From contig NZ_JNCA01000019.1 of the NCBI RefSeq assembly GCF_000695795.1, forward strand, positions 1-62,646: DNA of 62,646 nucleotides. The letters run 5' to 3'. Positions 44,501-52,996 of the stretch are shown piece after piece. The stretch is from Flavobacterium seoulense. Lineage in GTDB: Bacteria; Bacteroidota; Bacteroidia; Flavobacteriales; Flavobacteriaceae. The translations under genes were made by a program, and so were the position numbers. Within the stretch, counting starts at the first letter, position 1. Every line of letters starts with the position of its first letter. Below the pieces are notes generated by a model. That model was not told the origin of the DNA and made no database searches. It worked only from the letters and a program-made list of their open reading frames with translations.

Positions 44501-46018
44501 CAGTTTAGTCAAATTAGCATGATCTACATTGATATGGAAATCATATTTGTTTTCCTTAGTACTTAAATCAACTAATCCATCGAATTCCATTTTTAGATTA
44601 GGATCAGCTACCGAAATTTGTCCTTTATAATACGGTAATTTAAAATTCCCATTAAGAACAATATCATTATAAGTGTAGTTTTTATAATCCAGCGTGGTGA
44701 TATTACCTTTTATTTTTGTATTCAAAAACTTCTCTGTAAATCCTCTTCCATCAACGTTAACATCCATAGTCACTTTTCCTAAATCTTTACGATTTAAAAA
44801 AGTTCCCACATCAAAACCTTCAAAAACAACATTTCCAGTATAAGTCGCTTTATCAATAAAATCAATGTTAGTCATCGAAAAAACCGACTGCACTCTTCCT
44901 ATTTCTGATCTTACATTTAATGCCGCATCAATAGACGTTGCTGTAAGCTGAGCGCCTCCTTCCATCCAGAAATTACCCAGCATTTTTAGTTCTACCGGTA
45001 ATTTTTTCCCAAGAACATTCGGGAGCAGCGTTACTAAATTAGTATAACTCGAATTAATTCTGGTGAAATCACCATCCATATAAAACCGCTGATGCTGTTT
45101 CCCAAAAATATTTTTGAAATTAATATTTCCTTCAATACGTGATTTTCGGGAATCAACAAGATGCAAATCATTTACATACAAATCGTTCAGCGTTCCTCCT
45201 ACCTGAGTTTTATTGATATAAAAAAACTGATTTACACCTAACTCTTTATAGAAATACCGAATATCATTTGTCGCAATCTTAGATGTATTCAACCTAACAT
45301 CAAACTTTACTTTATCATTAAAATGAGCAAAATCCTCAACCTTATAAGTCAGTTTTACAGCTCCTTTTATGGTAGTTTCAGGAGTTTTTAATTCCATATT
45401 TTTCAGCTCAATTTTCTTTTTCGAATAGCTAAAAACTGTGCTTAATTTTTCAATAAATAAACCCCTGTAATCTAAAAATGACAACTTATTGATGGTGGTA
45501 TTTACATTGGGACCATGTAGTTTGAAATCGGTCAATTCGATATTGACTTTTTCGAAATCAACATCTTTTGGATTGACTCTGTTCTCATCTGTCAATCTAA
45601 AATGACCATTGCTTATGTAAGCCTTATTCGATTTTAAAAGAAATTTTTTCCCGCTTGGCGGTTTTCCTGAATCGAAAGAAGCTATAAAAACATCAAGATT
45701 GGTTTTCTTTTCGTCTTTATAAGTTTTCAAATCAAATAAAACCCCATCTAAACGAATGGTGCTAAATAACAAATCACCTTTTTCCAGCATCGTATTGATG
45801 TCAAAAATATTCGTTTTTAAAATTTTCGTATTAATCAAAGTATCATTATGATGATCTAAAATCAATACGTTTTGAATTTTTACTCCTCCAAAAACAGATA
45901 CCTTAACTTTATCGATAGAAATATGTGTACCAAAATCGTTATTAATACGATTCATCAGGTATTTTCCTATTTTAGTTTGTACCGTAGGTAAAGTTAAAGC
46001 GATACCCAGCAGCAACAA
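41576..46018 (-). CDS. TamB / translocation and assembly module family protein
   Basis: A very large (1480 residues from the TTG at 46018) AsmA-like protein that bridges inner and outer membranes and moves phospholipids or helps barrel assembly. Nearly the whole length is repeating beta strands. The C-terminal DUF490/TamB domain includes GRGYGSLLFKINTLGKFQMWGDFQAYEGTYNFKYGG and ends in an acidic tail. The open frame continues upstream to 46084 and encodes the rest of a transmembrane helix (ITSGIIFGLIIFLLLLGIALTLP). That part has no ATG, GTG, TTG or CTG before 46018, so the true start is unclear. Divergent from tsaD. Confidence 0.88.
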   Translation of the reverse strand: MLLLGIALTLPTVQTKIGKYLMNRINNDFGTHISIDKVKVSVFGGVKIQNVLILDHHNDTLINTKILKTNIFDINTMLEKGDLLFSTIRLDGVLFDLKTYKDEKKTNLDVFIASFDSGKPPSGKKFLLKSNKAYISNGHFRLTDENRVNPKDVDFEKVNIELTDFKLHGPNVNTTINKLSFLDYRGLFIEKLSTVFSYSKKKIELKNMELKTPETTIKGAVKLTYKVEDFAHFNDKVKFDVRLNTSKIATNDIRYFYKELGVNQFFYINKTQVGGTLNDLYVNDLHLVDSRKSRIEGNINFKNIFGKQHQRFYMDGDFTRINSSYTNLVTLLPNVLGKKLPVELKMLGNFWMEGGAQLTATSIDAALNVRSEIGRVQSVFSMTNIDFIDKATYTGNVVFEGFDVGTFLNRKDLGKVTMDVNVDGRGFTEKFLNTKIKGNITTLDYKNYTYNDIVLNGNFKLPYYKGQISVADPNLKMEFDGLVDLSTKENKYDFHINVDHANLTKLKFVKDSISNFKGDVVVQVTGNTIEDLQGNVYIKETSYQNVKDTYLFDDFNVNSTFDENRIRTLTINSPDIIDGKVVGRFQYGQLGKLARNSLGSLYTNFKPEKVNKGQFLRFNFTIYSKIVEILYPEIALATNTVLRGNIKADSQEFKMNFNSPKIVYAKNTFDNIRVSVDNKNPLYNAYVELDSIKTPYYKMRDFSLINITTKDTLLFRSEFKGGEKGEDYFNLNLYHTIDEDNNNVVGISKSEMKFKENLWYLNEKDASNNKIVFDKSLKNFNFDDIILSHENQSVSLKGTMNDKSKKDLELNFKDVDLFKITPLSSKFVFNGNLNGAVHFKQNNQIYKPTASLVVDKLNINKTDLGVLRFNIEGDQNLEKFTINSFLENENMESFNANGSFQVVNKKTILDLKVKLDKFNLGVLGSLGGNVLSNIRGLVTGNSIVTGDVNKPNISGRLFVDKAGLTVPYLNVDYQLSDRSIVDLVDNKFLFRNNTITDSKYNTKGILSGSVEHNNFTDWKLDFDINSKKLVALDTKDSEDAAYYGTAFINGNASIKGPVDGLFIKIVAKSEKGTDVKIPINSAESVGENSFIHFLTSKEKYNNMMGIVENTRKYNGLELEFDFDITPDAEVEVILDRNSGHGMRGRGYGSLLFKINTLGKFQMWGDFQAYEGTYNFKYGGLIDKKFDVKKGGSITWEGNPMRAQLNLQAVYKTIANPAVLLDNSSFNRKVPVDVIIGIQGDLASPEPDFNIEFPTVSNVLKSEIQYKLYDKDVRQTQALYLLSSGGFLSPEGVNQSDFSGSLFETASSLLGDILKTDTDKIKVGLNYVSPDRRIGRETDGRVVATISSKINERVSINGKVGVPFGGINESAVVGDVEVQYRVNQDGTMNLRLFNRENDINYIGQGIGYTQGLGLTYEVDFDSFRELVNKIFKKNLIRKVNNTNEYFQDSNVTPEYINFNNEKTPKKKDLKNNSEAVKNDED

Positions 46019-46218
46019 GAAGATGATGAGTCCAAAAATGATTCCCGAAGTTATTTTAACCGCTTTTTTGATATGCTGTATTATTTAATAAATGAAATAT
46101 TATTTTGCCCCAGGAAAGAGCGAAAGCTTTAATAAAAATTCTTTAATTTTGGCTGCGCCGTAAAATTAAATAAAATTTAAATCGGTTGCTATAAGTAATT
46201 CAAAATTTGTCTCGTTTT

Positions 46219-47241
46219 ATGCTAAATCCAGAGGTTTTTATTCTTGCTATCGAAAGTTCCTGTGACGACACTGCTGCTGCCGTTTTATGTAACGACAAAG
46301 TACTGTCAAATGTTGTGGCAAATCAACTCATTCATACGCAATATGGCGGTGTTGTTCCCGAATTAGCCTCAAGAGCACATCAGCAAAATATTGTTCCTGT
46401 AATTGATGCCGCCCTAAAAAAAGCAAATATCAGGAAAGAACAGCTTTCAGCCATTGCTTTTACACAAGGTCCCGGATTAATGGGATCATTGCTGGTAGGA
46501 AGTTCTTTTGCAAAATCAATGGCACTGGCACTAGGAATTCCGCTGATTGCTGTAAACCACATGCACGCACATATTCTGGCACATTTTATTGACGAAGAAG
46601 GTTATGACAAACCCGAATTTCCATTTCTAGCCCTAACCATAAGCGGCGGACATACACAAATTGTAAAAGTCAATCACTTTTTCAACATGGAAATCATTGG
46701 CGAAACTACTGATGATGCCGTAGGAGAAGCGTTTGATAAAAGTGCAAAAATCCTTGGTCTTCCTTATCCCGGCGGACCTTTAGTCGATAAATATGCTCAA
46801 TTAGGAAATCCAAAAGCCTATGCTTTTACAAAACCTAAAGTTCCCGGATTAGATTTTAGTTTTTCAGGTTTAAAAACGGCTATTTTGTATTTTATTCAAA
46901 AAGAAAAACAAAAGAATCCTAATTTTATAGACGAAAACACCAATAATATTTGTGCTTCTATCCAACACACTATTATCCAAATTTTAATGGACAAATTAAA
47001 ATTAGCGGTAAAAGAAACCGGAATTACTCAAATTGCGATTGGTGGCGGTGTTTCGGCCAATTCAGGAATTAGAAACACTCTGAAAGAAGCTGAAAAAAAA
47101 TACGGTTGGAAAACATTTATTCCAAAATTTGAATACACTACCGATAATGCTGCGATGATAGGAATTGTAGGTTATCAAAAATTCCTGTCTCAACATTTCG
47201 AAAATGCTTCGGTAGTTTCTAAAGCGCGAATTCAATTCTAA
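46219..47241 (+). CDS. tsaD: tRNA N6-adenosine threonylcarbamoyltransferase TsaD
   Basis: Makes t6A37 in tRNAs reading ANN codons, together with TsaB, TsaC and TsaE. The 340-residue protein has ILAIESSCDDTAAAV, VPELASRAHQQNI, the metal site NHMHAH (H114, H118), the ISGGHTQIV loop, FSGLKTAI and GGVSANSGIR. I chose the ATG at 46219 (MLNPEVFILA); a TTG four codons upstream would add only MSRF. It begins a long run of plus-strand genes and is divergent from tamB. Confidence 0.95.
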   Translation: MLNPEVFILAIESSCDDTAAAVLCNDKVLSNVVANQLIHTQYGGVVPELASRAHQQNIVPVIDAALKKANIRKEQLSAIAFTQGPGLMGSLLVGSSFAKSMALALGIPLIAVNHMHAHILAHFIDEEGYDKPEFPFLALTISGGHTQIVKVNHFFNMEIIGETTDDAVGEAFDKSAKILGLPYPGGPLVDKYAQLGNPKAYAFTKPKVPGLDFSFSGLKTAILYFIQKEKQKNPNFIDENTNNICASIQHTIIQILMDKLKLAVKETGITQIAIGGGVSANSGIRNTLKEAEKKYGWKTFIPKFEYTTDNAAMIGIVGYQKFLSQHFENASVVSKARIQF

Positions 47242-47302
47242 TACCGATTATACAAAATATATAGCCCCATAAGAATGGAACTATTATTTTGTTATTTCGG
47301 CA

Positions 47303-47348
47303 TTATACCAGAAAATATTGGTATAAATAACAAATACAAATGGTATAA
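47303..47348. repeat. Repeated GGTATAA words upstream of rsmE
   Basis: TTATACC (47303-47309) pairs with GGTATAA (47320-47326), and a further GGTATAA lies at 47342-47348, four bases before the rsmE ATG. It may be an operator or a hairpin in the leader. Confidence 0.45.
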
Positions 47349-47351
47349 ACT

Positions 47352-48056
47352 ATGCAATTATTTTTTAATCCAAATATCGACGAACAAACCGAATCTTTTT
47401 CTTTCGATAAAGAAGAAAGCAAACACATTATCAAAGTCCTGCGAAAGAAAGACGGCGATATTTTATTTGTAACCAATGGTGCCGGTTTTATTTTTGAATG
47501 CGAAATTACCTTAGCTTCAGACAATAAATGCACGGTAAAAATTAATACTTTCGAAAAAAAAGAAACTCCAAAATTTCATTTGCATTTAGCGGTTGCTCCA
47601 ACAAAAATGAACGACCGCTACGAATGGTTTCTGGAAAAAGCAACCGAAATTGGCATTCAGGAAATCACTCCGATTATTTGTGATCGTTCTGAAAGAAAAG
47701 TAATCAACAAAGACCGATTTGATAAAATCATTTTGTCGGCTTTAAAACAATGTAACGAAGCTTTTTTGCCAAAATTAAACAACGCTATTACTTTTAAAGA
47801 ATTTATCAAACAGCAAAAAAACGGTAATTTATTGATTGCTCATTGCGAAGAAACGGATAAGAAAACGCTAAAATCAGTTTTAAAACCGAATGAAGATATC
47901 ACATTATTAATAGGGCCTGAAGGTGATTTTTCGATAAAAGAAATCACTTTAGCGCTAGAAAACAATTACATTCCTGTATCTTTAGGCAACACCAGATTAA
48001 GAACCGAAACTGCCGCAGTTGTAGCCTGTCACAGTGTGGTATTTTTTAATGAATGA
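47352..48056 (+). CDS. rsmE: 16S rRNA m3U1498 methyltransferase RsmE
   Basis: Methylates U1498 of 16S rRNA using SAM. The 234-residue SPOUT protein has the N-terminal PUA-like domain (MQLFFNPNIDEQTESFSFDKEESKHIIKVLRKK) and the knotted C-terminal domain with KATEIGIQEITPI, LLIGPEGDFSIKEI and SLGNTRLRTETAAV, the SAM loop. It follows tsaD by 110 bases in the same direction. Confidence 0.95.
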   Translation: MQLFFNPNIDEQTESFSFDKEESKHIIKVLRKKDGDILFVTNGAGFIFECEITLASDNKCTVKINTFEKKETPKFHLHLAVAPTKMNDRYEWFLEKATEIGIQEITPIICDRSERKVINKDRFDKIILSALKQCNEAFLPKLNNAITFKEFIKQQKNGNLLIAHCEETDKKTLKSVLKPNEDITLLIGPEGDFSIKEITLALENNYIPVSLGNTRLRTETAAVVACHSVVFFNE

Positions 48057-48110
48057 TAGTCCTTAGCAATCAAACTTTCTCAACTAAGAACTAAAACTCA
48101 AGAGCCAGGG

Positions 48111-48136
48111 ACTAAGGACTAATCACTAAGGACTAA
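48111..48136. repeat. Direct repeat ACTAAGGACTAA, two copies
   Basis: The 12-base word occurs at 48111-48122 and 48125-48136, ending three bases before the ATG of the DUF4159 gene. The same ACTAAG word occurs further upstream. Probably a simple spacer repeat. Confidence 0.6.
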
Positions 48137-48139
48137 AAA

Positions 48140-48778
48140 ATGAAAAGACTCTATATCATTTTACTATTAATTTCTTTCGCTTCTTTTTCCCAGGAAATTG
48201 CCTTGGTAAAATACAGCGGTGGTGGCGATTGGTATGCAAATCCTACGGCGCTTCCTAACCTGATTCGTTTTTGCAACAGCAATATTAAAACAGCTATTAG
48301 TCCAAAGCCCGCAACAGTAGAACCAAGTAGTCCTGATTTATTCTCTTATCCTTTTATTCACATGACGGGACACGGAAATGTAGTTTTTAACGAATCGGAT
48401 GTGATGAATCTTCAAAAATATTTAAAAGCGGGTGGTTTTTTACATATTGATGATAATTACGGAATGGATGAATACATTCGAAAAGAGCTAAAAAAAGTAT
48501 TCCCAAATAAAGAATTAGTCGAAATTCCTGCTACGCACGCTATTTTTCAAAAGCCGTATCTTTTTGCTAATGGATTACCTAAAATTCATGAACACGAAGG
48601 TAAACGTCCGCAGGCTTTTGGAATTTTTGTTGACAATAAATTAGTATTGCTATATACTTTTGAATGCGATTTAGGCGATGGCTGGGAAGATCCTGAAGTA
48701 CATAATGATCCCGTTGCTGTACGCGAAAAAGCCTTAAAAATGGGCGCCAATATTATTAACTACATCTTTAACAACTAG
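48140..48778 (+). CDS. DUF4159 exported protein
   Basis: A 212-residue protein with a signal peptide (MKRLYIILLLISFASFSQ) and one DUF4159 domain: EIALVKYSGGGDWYANPTALPNL, PFIHMTGHGNVVF, YLKAGGFLHIDDNYGMDEYIRKELKKVFPN and YTFECDLGDGWEDPEVHND. The domain resembles a glutamine-amidotransferase-like Rossmann fold and is often near gliding or MoxR/VWA gene sets, but its chemistry is unknown. It ends 6 bases before the TrmH-family gene, with which it probably shares a transcript. Confidence 0.88.
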   Translation: MKRLYIILLLISFASFSQEIALVKYSGGGDWYANPTALPNLIRFCNSNIKTAISPKPATVEPSSPDLFSYPFIHMTGHGNVVFNESDVMNLQKYLKAGGFLHIDDNYGMDEYIRKELKKVFPNKELVEIPATHAIFQKPYLFANGLPKIHEHEGKRPQAFGIFVDNKLVLLYTFECDLGDGWEDPEVHNDPVAVREKALKMGANIINYIFNN

Positions 48779-48784
48779 ATTCAG

Positions 48785-49291
48785 GTGCAATTAAAACACG
48801 AAGAAAATCAATTTAAGCCAACTACTTTTCCTATTACTTTAGTTTGCGATCATATTTATTTTCAGCAAAATATCGGTTCGCTTTTTAGAATTGGAGAAGC
48901 TTTTGGAATCGAAAAAATCATTTTCTCAGGGAAAGATATTCCGCTTAATCCCCGAAAAATAAATAAAACTTCAAGAAGCACGCATTTACATGTCCCTCAT
49001 TCGATAATTGAAGAAAACAAAGACGTCATTACGTATTTACAACAAAATGACTACGAAATAATTGCATTAGAAATTGCTTCGAATAGTAAACCTTTAAAAG
49101 AAATCGAATTACTTTCAGATAAAAAAACAGCGCTTGTTATAGGCAACGAAATCAACGGAATAAGCGATGAAATTTTAAATATTTCAAACCAAATTGTACA
49201 TATCAATATGTTTGGAAAAAACAGCAGTATGAATGTGGTACAGGCAACAAGCATTGCTTTATATGAATTAACTTCGAAAATTAATTTGTAG
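48785..49291 (+). CDS. TrmH/SpoU-family RNA 2'-O-methyltransferase
   Basis: A 168-residue SPOUT methyltransferase for tRNA or rRNA ribose. The three family motifs are visible: NIGSLFRIGEAFGIEKI (motif 1), ALVIGNEINGISDEIL (motif 2) and NMFGKNSSMNVVQATSIALYEL (motif 3, with the asparagine that binds SAM). It has no N-terminal RNA-binding extension. It starts with GTG 6 bases after the DUF4159 stop. The target nucleotide cannot be told by eye. Confidence 0.9.
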   Translation: MQLKHEENQFKPTTFPITLVCDHIYFQQNIGSLFRIGEAFGIEKIIFSGKDIPLNPRKINKTSRSTHLHVPHSIIEENKDVITYLQQNDYEIIALEIASNSKPLKEIELLSDKKTALVIGNEINGISDEILNISNQIVHINMFGKNSSMNVVQATSIALYELTSKINL

Positions 49292-49324
49292 TTTGCTATC
49301 TTTAGCAAAATAAACAAATCTAAA

Positions 49325-50416
49325 ATGGTAACATCAAAAATAATTGGTAACGGAATTTTACGTGCCATAATTATAACAGCGGGAACTGTACTTTTACTTT
49401 ACGTTTTATTCCTAATCCAGCCTGTCATCTATTTTCTTTTTATTGCATTAATTGTAAGCATGATTGGAAATCCAATTGTACGCTTTCTGGAAACCAAATT
49501 AAAATTCAACCACATTGCCGCAGTGATTGTCACGATGATTTTCTTTATCTCATTGCTAGCTGGTTTCATCATGATGTTTGTACCGCTCATTATTTCGCAA
49601 AGTGAAAATTTGTCGCTTTTAGATACCGGAAAACTTCAAAATGACCTGACACAGCTTATTGAAAAACTAAAAACCTATTTTTCAGATCATAATATTGATA
49701 CCGAAAGAATGCTGAAAGAATCTAATATTGCTTCAAAAATTAATTTGAATTTCATTCCTAATTTCCTGAATTCTTTATTAGGAACGCTTGGAAATCTTGG
49801 GATGGCAATAGGTTCTATTATTTTCATTACTTTCTTTTTTCTGAAAGACAAAAAGCTTTTCACTTCTAACGCCAGACAAATTTTACCTGCTCAGCATGAA
49901 GACAAAATTTTAAATTCATTTAGAAAAATCAATCATTTATTGAGTCGCTACTTCATTGGTTTAATAGGACAAATAACTATTTTGTTTGTTTTATATTTAA
50001 TTGTATTACTCATTTTTGGAGTACAAAACGCTTTTATCATTGCATTTATAACAGCATTATTAAATATCATTCCGTATATCGGGCCTTTGATTGCAACGAT
50101 TTTGGTTGCTGTTTTAACAATGCTTGGTCACATGGATCCACAATCGCAGGGCGAAATGTTATCTACCACTTTATATGTTTTAATTGGATATTCACTGGCG
50201 CAGGTTATTGATAACAATGTAACAACACCATTGATTTTTTCGAATAGTGTCAATTCACATCCACTGGAAATTTTCATCGTGATTTTAGCAAGTGGTTTCA
50301 TCTTTGGAATCCTGGGAATGATTATCGCCGTACCGCTTTACACCATTGCTAAAGTGGTAGCCAAAGAATTTTTTCCTGAAAATCCAGTTGTAAAAGTATT
50401 AACGAGAGGAATTTAA
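49325..50416 (+). CDS. AI-2E family transporter (PerM-type)
   Basis: A 363-residue membrane protein with about eight transmembrane helices: two pairs at the N-terminus (IIITAGTVLLLYVLFLIQPVIYF, AAVIVTMIFFISLLAGFIM), a helical soluble insert, and three or four at the C-terminus. The conserved C-terminal segment FIGLIGQITILFVLYL... and NIIPYIGPLIATI with the DNNVTTPLIFSNSVNSHPL loop identify the family. Members export autoinducer-2 or Na+/H+; the substrate here is unknown. It lies in a plus-strand operon, stop two bases before the next start. Confidence 0.9.
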   Translation: MVTSKIIGNGILRAIIITAGTVLLLYVLFLIQPVIYFLFIALIVSMIGNPIVRFLETKLKFNHIAAVIVTMIFFISLLAGFIMMFVPLIISQSENLSLLDTGKLQNDLTQLIEKLKTYFSDHNIDTERMLKESNIASKINLNFIPNFLNSLLGTLGNLGMAIGSIIFITFFFLKDKKLFTSNARQILPAQHEDKILNSFRKINHLLSRYFIGLIGQITILFVLYLIVLLIFGVQNAFIIAFITALLNIIPYIGPLIATILVAVLTMLGHMDPQSQGEMLSTTLYVLIGYSLAQVIDNNVTTPLIFSNSVNSHPLEIFIVILASGFIFGILGMIIAVPLYTIAKVVAKEFFPENPVVKVLTRGI

Positions 50417-50417
50417 G

Positions 50418-51599
50418 TTGACTTCAGAAATCTTAAAAAAAGAAATTCAGGAATTTATAAACGCTAATCTCAACACTGATGTTGCTCAATTAGCGTTTAA
50501 AAAGAATCCGTTTCCTGAAATTGATTTTGCTGTAATTTTAAACCAAATCGCAGCAAAATCAAAAGCTAAGGATAAATTACCAACCTGGTTTACTGCCAAT
50601 AATATTATTTATCCCGGTAAAATTTCGGTCGAACAAACTTCTTCAGAAAAAACAGCACTTTATAAAACCAATATCGTTTCGGGAGTATCATTAATTGATC
50701 TTACCGGTGGTTTTGGTGTTGATGATTATTTTTTTGCATCCAAAATCAAATCGGTAACACATTGCGAAATCAATCCCGAACTTTCTGAAATTGTGAGGCA
50801 TAATTTCGAACAATTAAATTGCAAAAATATCGAATGTTATACAGGCGATAGCTTGGAAACCTTACAATCATTGAATCAAAAATGGGATTGGATTTACATT
50901 GATCCTTCGAGACGAAATGATGTAAAGGGAAAAGTTTTTATGCTGAAAGACTGTTTACCTAATGTTCCTGAAAACCTTGATTTTTATTTCGAAAAAAGTG
51001 ATGCTATTTTAATCAAAACAGCACCAATATTAGATATTTCGGCTGGATTATCTGAATTGAAAAATGTAAAAGCTATTCATATTGTAGCTTTGGAAAATGA
51101 AGTAAAGGAGCTTTTATGGGAATTGCATAAAGATTATTCGGGCGAAGTGACTTTAAAAACGGCTAATATTACAAAAGGAACTATTGACACTTTTGAATTC
51201 GTTATGAATCAGGAATCCGTTTTTCCAGAATATAGTTTACCTAAAAAATACTTGTTTGAACCCAATAGTGCGATTATGAAATCGGGCGGATTTGATGCAG
51301 TTTCCGTTAGCTATAACATTGCTAAATTGCATAAACATTCGCATTTATATACCTCAAATGAGGTAGTTGCATTTCCGGGTAGAATTTTCGAAATCACAGC
51401 ATCTTTTCCATACAATAAAACGGAGATGAAAAACTACATGAGTGGGAAACAATTCAATATTACCACTCGGAATTTTCCCGAAACCGTAGAAAACATTCGA
51501 AAAAAATGGAAAATTAAAGACGGAGGAAATTTATATTCTTTTTTTACCACAGATGAAAACAATAACAAAATTGTATTAATTTGCGCCAAAATAAATTAA
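50418..51599 (+). CDS. SAM-dependent methyltransferase with THUMP-like domain (PG_1098 type)
   Basis: A 393-residue protein. The central Rossmann domain has VSLIDLTGGFGVDDYFFA and WDWIYIDPSRR, the last resembling the catalytic (D/N)PP(Y/F) region of base methyltransferases. It is followed by the ferredoxin-like and THUMP-like domains typical of the PG_1098 family (AFPGRIFEITASFPYNKTEM; FNITTRNFPETVENIRKKWKIKDGG). It probably methylates RNA. It starts with TTG one base after the AI-2E gene stop, a tight coupling. Confidence 0.88.
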   Translation: MTSEILKKEIQEFINANLNTDVAQLAFKKNPFPEIDFAVILNQIAAKSKAKDKLPTWFTANNIIYPGKISVEQTSSEKTALYKTNIVSGVSLIDLTGGFGVDDYFFASKIKSVTHCEINPELSEIVRHNFEQLNCKNIECYTGDSLETLQSLNQKWDWIYIDPSRRNDVKGKVFMLKDCLPNVPENLDFYFEKSDAILIKTAPILDISAGLSELKNVKAIHIVALENEVKELLWELHKDYSGEVTLKTANITKGTIDTFEFVMNQESVFPEYSLPKKYLFEPNSAIMKSGGFDAVSVSYNIAKLHKHSHLYTSNEVVAFPGRIFEITASFPYNKTEMKNYMSGKQFNITTRNFPETVENIRKKWKIKDGGNLYSFFTTDENNNKIVLICAKIN

Positions 51600-51601
51600 T
51601 A

Positions 51602-52171
51602 ATGAAACAACTATTACTCATTGCCTTTTTCTTTTTATCATTCAACACTTTTGCACAAACGGCGTGCGAATATGCCACTAATGTAACGGACTCTATTGGA
51701 ACGTACAAAGTAACCAAAGAATACCTGATTTCTGAAAAAAACTTTGCGGGAACTTCAAGCTATATTTTCTATACTTTGTCATTAACCGATGGTTTACCAA
51801 CGCTAAATGTGCAATTGATTCAAAAAAGTAAAGGATTTATTAAAGCCAGATGTTTTGACAAAAATTCCAGATTATATCTACAATTAAACAGCGGAAAAGT
51901 AATTACGTTAGTGCACACTAATATGGAATATTGTGGCAGCATGATTAGAGACGAAAATGGTTTTGACAACCGCGTGATTGTTGGAAATTTCATGTTTATG
52001 AAAGGATCAATGGAAGATTTAAAAAGTTCTCCGCTTTCTTTGATGCGAATAAAATATTCAACGGATATAGAAGATTTTATCATTAAAAAAGAACTAGTTT
52101 CTGAATTGAGCGGAAAAACATTTCAGCCGGAAAATTATTTCATTCAAAACTTAAAATGTATCGAAAATTAA
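51602..52171 (+). CDS. Secreted protein, function unknown
   Basis: A 189-residue exported protein with signal peptide MKQLLLIAFFFLSFNTFAQ. I use the ATG at 51602, two bases after the methyltransferase stop, since the longer frame overlaps that gene. The mature part looks beta-rich (YKVTKEYLISEKNFAGTSSYIFYTLSLTDG, LNSGKVITLVHTNMEYCG) with three cysteines. I recognise no family. It sits between a methyltransferase and another secreted protein and may be co-expressed with both. Confidence 0.72.
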   Translation: MKQLLLIAFFFLSFNTFAQTACEYATNVTDSIGTYKVTKEYLISEKNFAGTSSYIFYTLSLTDGLPTLNVQLIQKSKGFIKARCFDKNSRLYLQLNSGKVITLVHTNMEYCGSMIRDENGFDNRVIVGNFMFMKGSMEDLKSSPLSLMRIKYSTDIEDFIIKKELVSELSGKTFQPENYFIQNLKCIEN

Positions 52172-52192
52172 ACTTTAAATAAATTAAGATAC

Positions 52193-52996
52193 ATGAATGT
52201 AAAGTCCTTTCTTTTTTCACTAAATCTGTTTTTAACTGTCATTGTAAATGCTCAGAACACTGATAATCGAGAATTCGAAATTCTGAATCAGTCCAAGCAT
52301 TGGCAATTACAATTAAAGGATAAAGGAACAAAAGACTGGCAAACGAAATGGTTTCTCGACGGACTCGAAGCCAATATTAAAAATACCAAAGCGGGAATGC
52401 TTTTTAATGCCGGAACAACCGCAGGAACCGATACTGCTCATGCTGTTTTATGGACAAAACAATCTTTTAAGGGAAATTTAAAAATAGAATACAACTTTAC
52501 CCGAAAAGATACTGAAACCAAATGGGCAATTATCTTATACCTTCAGGCAACTGGTATTGGAAATTCACCTTATGTTGAAGATATTTCGAAATGGAATCAG
52601 CTAAGGACGATTCCGGCGATGAAGACTTATTTCAATAATATGAAAGCCTTGCATATTAGTTATTCTTCATTCGAAAATGATAATAATGACCCCGAAAAAG
52701 ATTATATCCGGGTACGTCAATATCCTGTAATTAAAGGACAAAATTTCAATACTACCACCGAAATTCCTAATGCTTTTTTTGAAACCGAATTATTTAAAAC
52801 TGACGAAAACTATAAAATTACAGTAATCAAAACCGCTGAAAAACTGTATTTTAAAGTCACTGGAAAAGACACTTCAAAACTTTTTTCGTGGAATTTACAA
52901 AATGATCCTGAACTTATTGAAGGTCGAATTGGTCTAAGACAAATGGCAACCCGATCGGCTTTGTACAAAAACATTTCGGTTTACACGATGAATTAA
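52193..52996 (+). CDS. Secreted concanavalin-like protein, probably DUF1961 (YesU-like)
   Basis: A 267-residue exported protein. It has a signal peptide (to VNAQ) and then a jelly-roll pattern: FEILNQSKHWQLQL, WQTKWFLDGLEANIKNTKAGMLFNAG, AHAVLWTKQSFKGNLKIEYNFTRKD and a C-terminal RIGLRQMATRSALYKNISVYTM. This arrangement matches the DUF1961 family (B. subtilis YesU), a lectin-like fold linked to pectin and other polysaccharide use. The family call is from motifs. The 3' end overlaps the opposing FMN protein gene by four bases. Confidence 0.72.
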   Translation: MNVKSFLFSLNLFLTVIVNAQNTDNREFEILNQSKHWQLQLKDKGTKDWQTKWFLDGLEANIKNTKAGMLFNAGTTAGTDTAHAVLWTKQSFKGNLKIEYNFTRKDTETKWAIILYLQATGIGNSPYVEDISKWNQLRTIPAMKTYFNNMKALHISYSSFENDNNDPEKDYIRVRQYPVIKGQNFNTTTEIPNAFFETELFKTDENYKITVIKTAEKLYFKVTGKDTSKLFSWNLQNDPELIEGRIGLRQMATRSALYKNISVYTMN

